Below, one piece after another: positions 1 to 7,674 of a DNA stretch of 51,450 bases. The stretch's first letter is position 1, and every line of letters starts with the position of its first letter. Origin of the DNA: Erythrobacter tepidarius. Lineage in GTDB: Bacteria > Pseudomonadota > Alphaproteobacteria > Sphingomonadales > Sphingomonadaceae. A model generated the notes under the pieces. It searched no databases. It saw only the letters and a list, made by a program, of their open reading frames with translations, and had not been told where the DNA came from. Made by a program: the position numbers and the translations under genes. Where the stretch lies: the NCBI RefSeq assembly GCF_002155695.1, contig NZ_MUYJ01000016.1, positions 1-51,450 on the forward strand. The letters run 5' to 3'.

Positions 1-629
1 CCGTGCTCGAGGCAGGCTGCTTCGCCCATGCGAGGCGCAAGTTCTTCGAGCTGGCCGATGTCGTAAGCTCGGCCCGCAAGAAGAGTCGCGGACAGAGCGC
101 CGCCATGATCTATCCGATCGCGCTCGAAGCCGTGCAGCGCCTCGATGCCCTGTTCGACATCGAGCGCGGCATCAACGGCAAGAGCCCGGCCGAGCGGCTT
201 GCAGTTCGCCAGGAACTCAGCGCGCCGCTCATGGCCGAGCTCCACACCTGGCTGACCGAGCAGGTCGCCAAGCTATCGCGCGGCCATGATCTCACCAAGG
301 CCTGCTTCTACATGCTCAAGCGCTGGGACGCGTTCACCCGCTTCCTCGACGATGGCCGGATCTGCCTCACCAACAACGCAGCTGAGCGCGCGCTCCGCTG
401 CATCCCGCTTGGCCGCAAGGCATGGCTGTTCTGCGGATCCGATCGCGGCGGCCAGCGTGCCGTCATCATCTACACCCTGATCCAGACCGCCAGGCTCAAC
501 GATGTCGATCCGCAGGCCTGGCTCGCCGATGTCCTCGCTCGCATCGCCGATCATCCCGCCACCAGGCTCGATCAGCTGCTGCCTTGGAACTGGCGCAAGA
601 GTGAAGGTCTGCTATCGCAGGCGGCATGA
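1..629 (+). CDS. tnpC: IS66 family transposase, C-terminal part
   Basis: This is the C-terminal roughly 208 residues of an IS66-type DDE transposase, which catalyses cut-and-paste transposition. The reading frame is open at the left window edge, so the GTG at 3 is not the true start; the full protein is usually about 500 residues. Recognisable IS66 features are the GCFAHARRKFFELA segment near the beginning, the LTNNAAERALR motif carrying the last catalytic glutamate (about residues 121-131), and the GSDRGGQRAVIIYTLI stretch, followed by the DPQAWLADVLARI and LLPWNW tail. The stop codon overlaps the ATG of the next gene (ATGA), so the two are translationally coupled. The DDE core upstream cannot be checked here. 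Confidence 0.9.
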   Translation, partial: VLEAGCFAHARRKFFELADVVSSARKKSRGQSAAMIYPIALEAVQRLDALFDIERGINGKSPAERLAVRQELSAPLMAELHTWLTEQVAKLSRGHDLTKACFYMLKRWDAFTRFLDDGRICLTNNAAERALRCIPLGRKAWLFCGSDRGGQRAVIIYTLIQTARLNDVDPQAWLADVLARIADHPATRLDQLLPWNWRKSEGLLSQAA

Positions 630-1249
630 CCCGCCAAAGCGCCATCGACAGTTTTACCGAGATCGCCACGCTGCGTATCGAGCTGAACGATTCCGACCCG
701 CTCATCTGGCGAGAGCTCGAAGTCCCAACCTCCATCACCCTCAAGGTGCTGCACGAGATCGTCCAGACCGCCATGGGATGGCTCGACTATCACCTCTGGG
801 AGATGGTCATCGATCACCAGACCTACGGCCTGCCCATGGACGAGGACTGGGGGACCGCTCCCCGCAAGGTCGCCTCCCGCACACGACTGCGCGATGTGCT
901 TGCTCCCGGCACTACCCGGATTCATTATGTCTATGATTTCGGCGATTACTGGGAACACAGTTTGATCATCAGGGATGTCCGAGCTGGGGATCGCTCCACG
1001 GCATATCCGCGTTTCATCGCCGGTGAGCGCAACTGCCCTCCCGAGGACTGCGGCGGCATCCCGGGGTTCTACGAAATGCTCGAGGCGAGAAACGATCCGG
1101 ACCATCCAGATCACGCCGATGTCAGCGAATGGCTCGACGACTACGATCCAGACGAACTCGATGTCTTCCCGATCAACGGCATCCTCGGCCGGATCGCCGC
1201 TCGTCGTAACGCCGCAGCAAAACGCATCATCAAACCCAGTGACCGCTAA
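626..1249 (+). CDS. plasmid pRiA4b ORF-3-like protein
   Basis: A 207-residue protein of the pRiA4b ORF-3 family, which is common beside transposases and on rhizobial and sphingomonad plasmids; its function is not established. The family signature is visible: a strand 'LRIELNDSDPLIWRELEVP' at about 17-35, then LHEIVQTAMGW, a middle YDFGDYWEHSL block (about 101-111) and NCPPEDCGG (about 136-144). The ATG overlaps the transposase stop by four bases, so it is probably cargo or an accessory gene of the IS66 element rather than a host gene. The region after its stop reaches the proposed IS end within about 35 bases. Confidence 0.8.
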   Translation: MTRQSAIDSFTEIATLRIELNDSDPLIWRELEVPTSITLKVLHEIVQTAMGWLDYHLWEMVIDHQTYGLPMDEDWGTAPRKVASRTRLRDVLAPGTTRIHYVYDFGDYWEHSLIIRDVRAGDRSTAYPRFIAGERNCPPEDCGGIPGFYEMLEARNDPDHPDHADVSEWLDDYDPDELDVFPINGILGRIAARRNAAAKRIIKPSDR

Positions 1250-1356
1250 CTGAAACGGGTGCGGCCTTCACCGGATGGATACCCTGTATCCACAACAAAA
1301 TTGGTGAAAAAAGTCCTACCGCGCCCTTTCGCGCGGCTGCGACTCGTGTCAAAAAG

Positions 1357-1395
1357 CAAAGTCCCGCTCAACCACTCGGGCTGAACGGGACTTTG
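1357..1395. terminator. hairpin downstream of the IS66 element
   Basis: An inverted repeat with arms caaagtcccg (1357-1366) and cgggactttg (1386-1395), extended inward by a nearly paired ctca/tgaa. The loop is about 11 bases. There is no clean T-run, so it may be a weak terminator, a recombination site or a regulatory hairpin ahead of the BRO gene. Confidence 0.4.
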
Positions 1396-1500
1396 TTGAA
1401 CTGGGGCCGGCAGGGCCCTCAGCTGCTCTCCACCTCCCGTTGTATTCAACTTCGGGTTGCAGTCAAGGCTCCTGTCGCGCTCCGCAAGGAGTCACACACA

Positions 1501-2268
1501 ATGCCAATTCAGCATGCCTTGCAGGTCTTCGAATACGAGGACCAGCGCCCCTTCCGCATCATCGACATCAACGGCGAGCCTTGGTTCGTGCTCGCAGACG
1601 TGTGCCGCGAGCTCGAAATTGCCAATGTCGGAGACGCCGCTTCTCGGCTTGATGACGACGAAAAAGATAACATCGGGATTACCGATGCTATCGGCCGCCA
1701 GCGCAAAACCGTCATCATCAACGAGTCCGGCCTCTACTCGCTGATCCTGACGAGCCGGAAAGCCGAAGCCAAGCGCTTCAAGAAGTGGGTGACCAAGGAA
1801 GTCTTGCCCTCGATCCGCAAGACCGGGGGCTATGGGCGGAACACGCCTGCGTTCATCCGTCGCTACAATCAGAATTGGGACCGGTGCGCCCTTGGGCACT
1901 TCTCGGTCATCAACGAGATTGTGGTGCGGCTATGGGGCCGGTTTGAACACCTCGGTCACATCCTCGCTGATGTCGCGCAAGATGGCCGTGAAATCAGACC
2001 TGACATCAGCGTCGGCCGGGGCTTCTCGAAATGGTTGAAGGATAACCATCCGACCGTGGCCGACAATTACACCTTCTACAGCCATTGGACACCTGCGGGT
2101 GAGTTCGACGCACGGCAGTATCCCGACGCAATGCTGCCCCTTTTCCGGGAATATCTTGATCAGGTCTGGATCCCGAATGAAGCGGAGCGTTACTTCAACC
2201 GGCGCGACCCGGCGGCCCTGCCCCACATTGGGCATCTGCTCCCGGCCCCGGCCAAAAAAGCCAGCTAA
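1501..2268 (+). CDS. BRO-N domain (antirepressor-like) protein
   Basis: A 255-residue protein with an N-terminal BRO domain (about residues 5-105), a DNA-binding fold found in baculovirus BRO proteins and phage or prophage antirepressors. Visible elements are the GEPWFVLADVCRELEI segment, the TVIINESGLYSLILTSRK block and the RFKKWVTKEVLPSIRKTGGY end of the domain. The rest (about 110-255) is an unrecognised C-terminal region rich in aromatic residues, probably the specificity part. I chose ATG 1501 because an AAGGAG ribosome site lies about 9 bases upstream; the frame continues upstream to about 1393, but through non-protein-like sequence. It fits phage- or element-derived cargo. Its target is unknown. 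Confidence 0.85.
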   Translation: MPIQHALQVFEYEDQRPFRIIDINGEPWFVLADVCRELEIANVGDAASRLDDDEKDNIGITDAIGRQRKTVIINESGLYSLILTSRKAEAKRFKKWVTKEVLPSIRKTGGYGRNTPAFIRRYNQNWDRCALGHFSVINEIVVRLWGRFEHLGHILADVAQDGREIRPDISVGRGFSKWLKDNHPTVADNYTFYSHWTPAGEFDARQYPDAMLPLFREYLDQVWIPNEAERYFNRRDPAALPHIGHLLPAPAKKAS

Positions 2269-2276
2269 GACGGTGC

Positions 2277-2300
2277 AGGCGGGGCCGAAAAGCCCCGCCT
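2277..2300 (+). terminator. probable terminator of the BRO gene
   Basis: A perfect 9-bp stem, aggcggggc (2277-2285) and gccccgcct (2292-2300), with a six-base loop, begins 8 bases after the BRO stop codon. No strong T-run follows. Confidence 0.5.
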
Positions 2301-2407
2301 CACTCATCCTCGGCCTGCCTTCATCGGCCGCCACAATCCACAGACCTGTTCCCCGATTGTTCTGATCGCTGGTTTCCTACAGATCGCCCCATCGGCACGG
2401 TCGACCC

Positions 2408-2626
2408 ATGGGAAGCACGCGCCTTGAGCAGATCACCGACTTCGCCCGCAAGGGTTACAGGCTCTGGGTGAAGTGCCGCGCGTGCCATCACCGCGAACTG
2501 CTCGACCCGGTGCCGATCGCCATGCAATGCCATGCCCGCGGCTGGCCGCGTGACCTGGGCAGCCTCGGCGCCCGAATGCGGTGCACGGCTTGCGGGCATC
2601 GGGGCGCCGAATGCGGGCCGGGATAG
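2408..2626 (+). CDS. small zinc-ribbon-like protein
   Basis: A 72-residue basic protein with two CxxC pairs, C23-x2-C26 (CRAC) and C59-x2-C62 (CTAC), spaced as in a zinc ribbon that binds one metal ion. The N-terminal part is charged and the tail is glycine/cysteine rich. Small zinc-ribbon proteins of this sort are common in the accessory DNA of sphingomonads and rhizobia, but no specific function is known. It is followed by a short gap and then the convergent secreted-protein gene. The ATG at 2408 is the first in frame; there is no strong ribosome site. Confidence 0.6.
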   Translation: MGSTRLEQITDFARKGYRLWVKCRACHHRELLDPVPIAMQCHARGWPRDLGSLGARMRCTACGHRGAECGPG

Positions 2627-2684
2627 GTCCTTCGGAAACCTGATCGACGCATGCCGCGCCCGCGCGTGAGCACGAAGTTGCAGT

Positions 2685-3236
2685 TTATCCGCACACGGCA
2701 GCAGCGAAGGCCTCTTCCTTCGATCCGGGCACTGCGGCCCTCGATGCTGCGCTCGCCCTCTCCCACTGTTCGATCACCTTGCCGCCGGCACTGTAAGCAA
2801 GAAACTGGACCGCGGCGTAGCGGTTCGTTCCGGCAGCGCAGGTGACGCGGTAGAGGGTAAGAGAGCGCCGGTAGGGCACGCTAGCGTCGCGATCATGTAG
2901 GCCTTGCACCCAAACCTCAATTGGTGTGCGAGTTACGCCGTTGGGCCCGAACGTGATCGAGGACGGTGCCGAGCCCCAATCATAGGTCTTGATGAAATAG
3001 CGCGACGATGCGGCGAACGCTGGCCACCAACAATTCTGGCGGAACTCGTTGCGCCAGAGCTTCACGTCGATCTGAACGAAGACGTTGGACGATGCCTCAG
3101 GATTGCAGAGCCCTTGCGCGTCTACGATCACCGGATCCTTTTCCCAAGATGCCCCATCAGCCGGCGTCCCCGGCCAGTCTTGAGCATGCGCCGCTTGGGC
3201 GGAAAGAAGTGCAAGGGCGGCGATGAGGGACTGCAT
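2685..3236 (-). CDS. secreted protein, surface-adhesin-E-like
   Basis: A 183-residue exported protein. From the ATG at 3236 the protein opens with a classic signal peptide, MQSLIAALALLSAQAAHA, with a likely cleavage after AHA. The mature part has a central YFIKTYDWG segment, a conserved 'SLTLYRVTCAAGTNRY' block with Cys, and ends in VPGSKEEAFAAAVCG. This arrangement resembles the surface-adhesin protein E family (tryptophan/strand-rich domain, Cys pair, 'PGS...C' ending); that assignment is by pattern only. The frame stays open upstream to 3356, but that extension would place residues before the signal peptide, so 3236 is preferred. It probably acts in the periplasm or at the cell surface. 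Confidence 0.65.
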   Translation of the reverse strand: MQSLIAALALLSAQAAHAQDWPGTPADGASWEKDPVIVDAQGLCNPEASSNVFVQIDVKLWRNEFRQNCWWPAFAASSRYFIKTYDWGSAPSSITFGPNGVTRTPIEVWVQGLHDRDASVPYRRSLTLYRVTCAAGTNRYAAVQFLAYSAGGKVIEQWERASAASRAAVPGSKEEAFAAAVCG

Positions 3237-3321
3237 GATCAATAGATTATCCCGTCTTGAGTAGCGCGCAAGCTGCGGATCGCTAAATGCGGGGCCGACC
3301 CGGAAGCCGACCCCGCAAAGA

Positions 3322-3513
3322 TCAGAAGAGCGAGGGCTGGTCGGAGCCAGCGCCACGCTTCCCGGTGTTCACCTCGGACACGCGTCCTTGGTTCCAACCG
3401 AGATCCGCTGCGATATCGTGCTGAAACTCGCCAGCAGCGAGCCTCTGCTTAACCTCGAGGTAGACTTCGAGGGTGTAGGGAGCCCGGTGTGGGCTCTTGG
3501 GTCGTCGGGCCAT
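3322..3513 (-). CDS. small helix-turn-helix-like protein
   Basis: A 63-residue protein beginning MARRPKSPHRAPYTLEVY. The segment from about 22 to 50 (VKQRLAAGEFQHDIAADLGWNQGRVSEVNTGKR) has the spacing of a helix-turn-helix: 'xQxxIAxxLGxNxGRVSEV'. It is therefore probably a small DNA-binding regulator of the element. The start is set by an AAAGGA ribosome site 5-10 bases upstream of ATG 3513; the longer frame upstream runs through the structured leader and is rejected. Homologous short proteins are widespread in rhizobial and sphingomonad accessory regions, without assigned function. Confidence 0.65.
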   Translation of the reverse strand: MARRPKSPHRAPYTLEVYLEVKQRLAAGEFQHDIAADLGWNQGRVSEVNTGKRGAGSDQPSLF

Positions 3514-3989
3514 GGTTTTTCCTTTGCCATGCGTCGACCGGCTTGACGGGGCCCCACCCATGTGGATATTCCCACGCTGGCTGGGGATTTTCCCGCTCCT
3601 GCTCGCCGGACAAGGAAAAGCAGGAGTTGCCCCGGCCAAAGGCCCTCGGTGGTAGGACACCGGGGGCTTTGTTTTTCCGGAGCAATCACGTGCAGGATTC
3701 CACGAGTCGGGAATAGGCACAAGGGGCCAAGTTCCGATTCTGTTCTACATCGGTGGATTGATTGACAGCAGCCTCGCGAAGGTTGCGCCGGACGGTCGAT
3801 TTCGCCCTCGCAGTTGGAAGAGTGGTGGGCAGCGCGGGCGCCGCTCGCGTAACGGCCCAACAATCCGCCGGTTTCTGATCGAGTTGGGCGGATGGGATAT
3901 CCTGCGCACCACACGCAAGCTAACGCTGGCGATCGAGGGCTGGGCATGCGGTGCTTGCGTGTTCGCGATCCATAACCGGGCGTTCGCCA
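3514..3989. other. gene-free stretch between the HTH gene and the relaxase-like gene
   Basis: No supported gene is seen in this 476-base interval. It holds the leader of the small HTH gene, a strong hairpin plus T-run (3642-3676), and further unassigned sequence up to the stop codon of the relaxase-like gene. Open frames across 3745-4129 on both strands have no protein-like composition or start signals. Confidence 0.5.
3642..3676 (+). terminator. strong Rho-independent terminator with no obvious upstream gene
   Basis: A 10-bp stem, gccctcggtg (3642-3651) with caccgggggc (3658-3667), with a single T-G wobble and a six-base loop, followed directly by tttgttttt (3668-3676). This is a textbook intrinsic terminator for the plus strand, but no plus-strand protein gene ends here, so it may end a small RNA. 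On the minus strand it would lie in the leader of the HTH gene. Confidence 0.65.
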
Positions 3990-6191
3990 TCATCTGCCAT
4001 GGCTCTGTCCCCACTCAGGAGGTGGGGAAATCACTCGCGCCACCCTTTGTGCGGTGCGCTCTTGATCCCGCTGCAGATCGAGCGCTCGCTCTGGATGCTC
4101 TTTCGCTAGCGTTTCGCGCTCCGCCTTGAGTTCAGCCTGTAGCGAGGACACCTCCGCTGCCACGGTTGCAATTCGCACGTGATGTTCGAGGAGATGCACC
4201 ATAGTGGGCTCAAGTTTCGACCGGCTGAATCGCAACACGCGAGGAGGTTGACCCTTGTCGCGGTAGCTGAAGCAGAGATTATCACCATCCATCGTGGCGA
4301 CGCACCTCCCAGCCACAACATCGTCGAGGATGCTACGAGACTGTTCAAGTTGCCGGCGGTCTGCGGCAATGGCTTCGGCACGTTTTTCACTTTCGGCCAG
4401 ATCAGCTGCGGCTTGCTTTTTCAGTCCAGCAAGCAGTTGACCTTGATTGACAAAGCCTATGACCCAATCCGGTGCTCTCTGTTTCAGGGTCGACGCGACA
4501 CTTGGAGGGAGCGTCTTCGCCAGTGCCGCGCTGATGATTACTTTACCTTCGATATTGAGGCTTGCCTGCCCAAGCGCCGGGTTGATGAGGCGAACAGCCT
4601 CGAGCCATTCCGTCTGAGTCTTCTCTGCTGCTTGGACCTTGGCCTGTCTTGCACGGGCGCTCTCTAGGCTTCTGCCGAACTCGTCGATCGCTTCCTCGAG
4701 TTGGCGTTCTTTTGCAGCACAATAATCCATGCGCCTCTTCAGGTCGGCGATCGCAGCGGTGTGCTGCTGCACGGCCGCATCGTGCTGCTCCCTCTCAGCC
4801 GCAAGTTGACGCTTGCGCTCTTCGACCTTTACGCGTTCCTCGTCGAGTTTCTTCTCCTTCGATGCCAAGTCAGCCAATGCTTGGCGCACTCGCTCGAGAG
4901 CTTTCGCCAATGCGCGTGCCATCGTGACGATCGCGCTAGGCAACGGAGAAGCAAAAGCAGCCTTCTCATCGTCGCTCATTCTAGAACGGTCCATACGGAC
5001 GCCGTCGCTGCCCTCTCGAAGCTCAAGGCCATTCCGATCGTCGGCAGCGCGCGCGAGGAGGGACAATTGCGCATAGTGCCACTTCCGTTCCTGTTCAAAA
5101 CTAGCTCGCTCAGCCTGAACCGTCGAAATGCTGGCGCGGGCTTCATTGATTGCAGCTTCAGAAGCCACACGGTTGCGGCGCGCAGCCTCTGAGTCTGCTG
5201 CAGCCTTTCTCAATTCCTCCGATGCGACGCCAAACAGAGTTTTGAGATCGGCTTGCCGCCGTTCGATCTCTGAAGTCTTCTGACGCAGTGCCTCTTCTGC
5301 CGATTGCCGTTCCAGTTCGATCGAGATGCGAGCACGCTCAGCCTCCTGCTTCAACCTGTCCGCCTCATACCGAAGCTGTTCGGCGAACGCTTTTTCGCGC
5401 TCTGCTTGATCCCGATCTCGCTGCGCCTTCTTGCGCTCCAACGCAGCAGCATCTCGCTCAGCTGCGGCTTGCTCGACCAACTGCTGTAAGCTCTTCTCCT
5501 GTTCGGCGACCTTCCGTATTCCTTCCTCCGCCTCGGCCTTCATGCTCTCGAGCTCCTCCTTGCGGAGCTCTTCAGCGCTCTTCCAATCTGGGCCGGGATT
5601 AGCCTTGGGGTCGCCACGCTGCACGCCTGGGAGCTTCATCTCATCGCGGAAATACGCGAAGATTGCGTCCTGCATGGCCTGCCCACGCCCGCGACTTGAG
5701 TTGCTTCGGTTGTGCTTTTCCGCGAGCGCCTCTTCATGGACCGTGACGCTCACCGCCAACCTGGAGGTTTTCTTGGTCTTCTTGATGTATTTCGGGGCTA
5801 CGAAGATGTCGACGATGTGTCGACCCTGCTCATCGCGATCGATCCGGTCGGCGAAAATTGACTGTTCGCCAAAGATTGTTTCGACAATCCGCCGTGCATG
5901 ATGAAGCATGTGCTGGGGGTTTTCACCATCGACCAGATCCTTCGGGAACTGGATAATGACGTGCTTCGCGACGGTCTTGCATTTTGGCACGAACGCGTCC
6001 TGCACATGCTTACAGTACAGCTTCCAAAGATCGAGGCCGGTGCTCGTAACGGGAGGGTCCTTGGAGATCGCGCGGGCCTTCGACGTCACATCGAGGCGCT
6101 TGCCGTGCCTTTCTGCCGCGGTGAGGTCAGCTTTGCTCAGACACACGGCTCGGATGGAACCTGAGATACCGGCGACGGGGCTGCGTCTCAT
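3990..6191 (-). CDS. relaxase-like (Mob_Pre/MobV-type) coiled-coil protein
   Basis: A 733-residue protein. The N-terminal 160 residues have the layout of plasmid mobilisation/recombination (Mob_Pre, MobV) relaxases: an AKHVIIQFPKDL strand (about 75-86), then DRDEQGRHIVDIFVAPKY (118-135), which lines up with the relaxase motif DExxPHxHxxxVP. The proline is replaced by Arg, the first His is kept (H125) and the second is Asp (D128). Residues about 205-345 and 425-535 are long charged coiled coils (many E/K/R/A/Q), as in MobV C-terminal regions. A proteolysis-resistant-looking domain follows around 545-690. It is the last gene of a minus-strand set with the KfrA-like gene. Activity as a nickase is doubtful given the altered motif; the alternative is a structural or regulatory plasmid protein. 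Confidence 0.55.
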   Translation of the reverse strand: MRRSPVAGISGSIRAVCLSKADLTAAERHGKRLDVTSKARAISKDPPVTSTGLDLWKLYCKHVQDAFVPKCKTVAKHVIIQFPKDLVDGENPQHMLHHARRIVETIFGEQSIFADRIDRDEQGRHIVDIFVAPKYIKKTKKTSRLAVSVTVHEEALAEKHNRSNSSRGRGQAMQDAIFAYFRDEMKLPGVQRGDPKANPGPDWKSAEELRKEELESMKAEAEEGIRKVAEQEKSLQQLVEQAAAERDAAALERKKAQRDRDQAEREKAFAEQLRYEADRLKQEAERARISIELERQSAEEALRQKTSEIERRQADLKTLFGVASEELRKAAADSEAARRNRVASEAAINEARASISTVQAERASFEQERKWHYAQLSLLARAADDRNGLELREGSDGVRMDRSRMSDDEKAAFASPLPSAIVTMARALAKALERVRQALADLASKEKKLDEERVKVEERKRQLAAEREQHDAAVQQHTAAIADLKRRMDYCAAKERQLEEAIDEFGRSLESARARQAKVQAAEKTQTEWLEAVRLINPALGQASLNIEGKVIISAALAKTLPPSVASTLKQRAPDWVIGFVNQGQLLAGLKKQAAADLAESEKRAEAIAADRRQLEQSRSILDDVVAGRCVATMDGDNLCFSYRDKGQPPRVLRFSRSKLEPTMVHLLEHHVRIATVAAEVSSLQAELKAERETLAKEHPERALDLQRDQERTAQRVARVISPPPEWGQSHGR

Positions 6192-6652
6192 TTTGCCCTC
6201 CGCGCGACGATGTTGTGGACGTAATGAAAGTACACGGTGAGGTGTTGAGCATCCGCGACGATCGGCCGGACGCCGAAGGCAATTTGCGCAAGCTGTAGAC
6301 CTGTGTACGAAGTTGACGCGTCTTCTTCGCGATCAGACGTGTTGATGACTGCGCGGGCGGCGTGAAGCGTGGACGCTGAGCACCTCGCAAGATTGGTGGC
6401 GGCTGCGGTGCTCTTTTTTGTCGCCAGCCTCCACGGTAAGGGGGGTAGTCCCAAAAAAAGCCGAACACGCTCGGTTTTTTTCCTGACGGAAAAAAGCGTG
6501 CCAGGGGAGAGCCCCTGGACCCCCGTCGGACCTGCGGTCCGAGGCTTTCCGATCCATCGGAAAGCCGGCTCACCGCACGCACGGCGGTGATGGACAGCGC
6601 CCCTTGCAAGGGGACGCTGATGCGGTGAAGGAGCAGCCGTGTTCGTCATCAC
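6188..6652 (-). CDS. doubtful ORF spanning the hairpin cluster
   Basis: A 154-codon open frame that starts at a GTG overlapping the KfrA-like stop and ends in a four-base overlap (ATGA) with the relaxase-like start. The overlaps would suit a translated gene. However, its middle third runs through the stack of hairpins at 6453-6566, which reads as structural DNA rather than protein, and the N-terminal half has no protein-like composition. Only the last about 60 residues (SYTGLQLAQIAFGVRPIVADA region) look plausible. No family is recognised. It may simply be an open frame over a transfer-origin or regulatory segment. Confidence 0.2.
   Translation of the reverse strand: MMTNTAAPSPHQRPLARGAVHHRRACGEPAFRWIGKPRTAGPTGVQGLSPGTLFSVRKKTERVRLFLGLPPLPWRLATKKSTAAATNLARCSASTLHAARAVINTSDREEDASTSYTGLQLAQIAFGVRPIVADAQHLTVYFHYVHNIVARRAK
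6453..6566. repeat. cluster of hairpins upstream of the relaxase-like gene (oriT or attenuator candidate)
   Basis: Consecutive inverted repeats: an A7-g-ccga / tcgg-T7 hairpin (6453-6481, terminator-like in both directions); an overlapping alternative ttttttcc / ggaaaaaa stem (6476-6495) that competes for the same T-run; ccagggg / cccctgg (6501-6518); cggacc / ggtccg (6527-6541); and an 11-bp near-perfect ggctttccgat / atcggaaagcc (6543-6566) with a two-base loop. Such density between plasmid-type genes and a mobilisation gene suggests an origin of transfer or an attenuator controlling the relaxase-like gene. Function is inferred. Confidence 0.5.
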
Positions 6653-7674
6653 TGAGCCTCCCTTGTCGGTATTGGCTTTGTGCTGACGAGCGGCGGCTCG
6701 CCTGACCCCGCTTCCCGCGGGGTCGGCTCACCGGCCGACGGCTGCTCATTCACCGGCGAAGTGACTGCTTCGCCCATGCACTTCGCAGATGTGTCGCTCT
6801 CGCCCGTGCAGGGCTTGTTCACGCCTGCCGGATGGGTGGCTTTGCCACCCCCGTCGGCGTGAGAGAGCGACCCATCCTTGATTACGCGGCTGTTTTCACC
6901 GGACGAGTATGACCGGGCATCCGATTGGCCGCTTGCATGCTCGCCATTCCGTGACCCGGCCGAGAGATGATGTCGGAGAACAGGGTCTTCGTCATCATCA
7001 TCACGGTAGGTATACCGATCCATGTCGATGCCAAAGTCCGGCTCGGCAGGGGATGAAGCGAACACGTTCGGCGAACACGACTGGCCACCAGTCGGCTGCC
7101 GTGGTGCTTGCGCTGCGCTCGCCACGGCAACGATGGCTTCTTCATCGTCAGGTGGTGCGGTCTCCTGTCCGTTGGAACACCGCACAGGTTTGCCGTTCGC
7201 GTTCGGTTCAGGTGATGATGCATGGGCGGAGGTGTCAGCGACGACGTTTGCTGTTTCGCTCGACGATCCCGCCGACGTCTGTGGCGTGGTAGGCTCACTA
7301 TCGTGATGTTGCACACCGCGATGCTCGTCCGTCTCGGAGACCAACTGCTCTTCGCCGCTGGCCAGGTCGACGGCGTCGTCATTTTCGATGACCGGCATCG
7401 AAAGCGCTCGCTGCAGCTGGGCCAAAAGCTGGTCGATGATCTGCACGTGAGCTTTAGCTTGCTCTTGAATCGCCAGGATGGAAGCCATGGCCCCTGAGCC
7501 CAACATCTTCTGCGTGAGCCATCGTTTCGTGTAGTCACTGTAGGTCTCGAGGCTACCTTCACCGCCGCACAAACCCCGCAGCTCACGCACAGGAGGTGCG
7601 TGCCCTTTGGTGAAGAAGTAGCCGTCGAGGATCCTAGCCACCTCTACGAAGGGCGGAGCTTTGCGTTGAGGCAT
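6649..7674 (-). CDS. KfrA-like N-terminal domain protein with a disordered tail
   Basis: A 341-residue protein. Residues about 8-55 (VARILDGYFFTKGHAPPVRELRGL, then GSLETYSDYTKRW) match the pattern of the KfrA N-terminal DNA-binding domain of plasmid proteins ('G..Ps...R..cG.GS..T....l..W'). A short coiled coil follows (about 65-95). The remaining about 240 residues are low-complexity, rich in Ser, Asp, Glu, Pro and Gly, and probably disordered, unlike the long coiled coil of canonical KfrA. KfrA proteins are autoregulators linked to plasmid partition. It opens the minus-strand set that ends with the relaxase-like gene. The ATG at 7674 lies a few bases downstream of an AGGAAG ribosome site. 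Confidence 0.6.
   Translation of the reverse strand: MPQRKAPPFVEVARILDGYFFTKGHAPPVRELRGLCGGEGSLETYSDYTKRWLTQKMLGSGAMASILAIQEQAKAHVQIIDQLLAQLQRALSMPVIENDDAVDLASGEEQLVSETDEHRGVQHHDSEPTTPQTSAGSSSETANVVADTSAHASSPEPNANGKPVRCSNGQETAPPDDEEAIVAVASAAQAPRQPTGGQSCSPNVFASSPAEPDFGIDMDRYTYRDDDDEDPVLRHHLSAGSRNGEHASGQSDARSYSSGENSRVIKDGSLSHADGGGKATHPAGVNKPCTGESDTSAKCMGEAVTSPVNEQPSAGEPTPREAGSGEPPLVSTKPIPTREAQ

Larger units (their letters stand above)
1..1282 (+). mobile_element. IS66-family insertion sequence, 3' part
   Basis: This is the downstream portion of an IS66-type element: the C-terminal end of the large DDE transposase followed by a passenger gene. The sequence at about 1260-1282 (gcggccttcaccggatgg then atac) resembles the right terminal repeat of IS66 elements, whose ends typically read GTAA/GTAT when inverted, so I place the right boundary near 1282. 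The exact end is an inference because the left terminal repeat is outside the window. A short palindrome (ggatac-cct-gtatcc, 1277-1291) sits across the proposed boundary. Confidence 0.6.
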
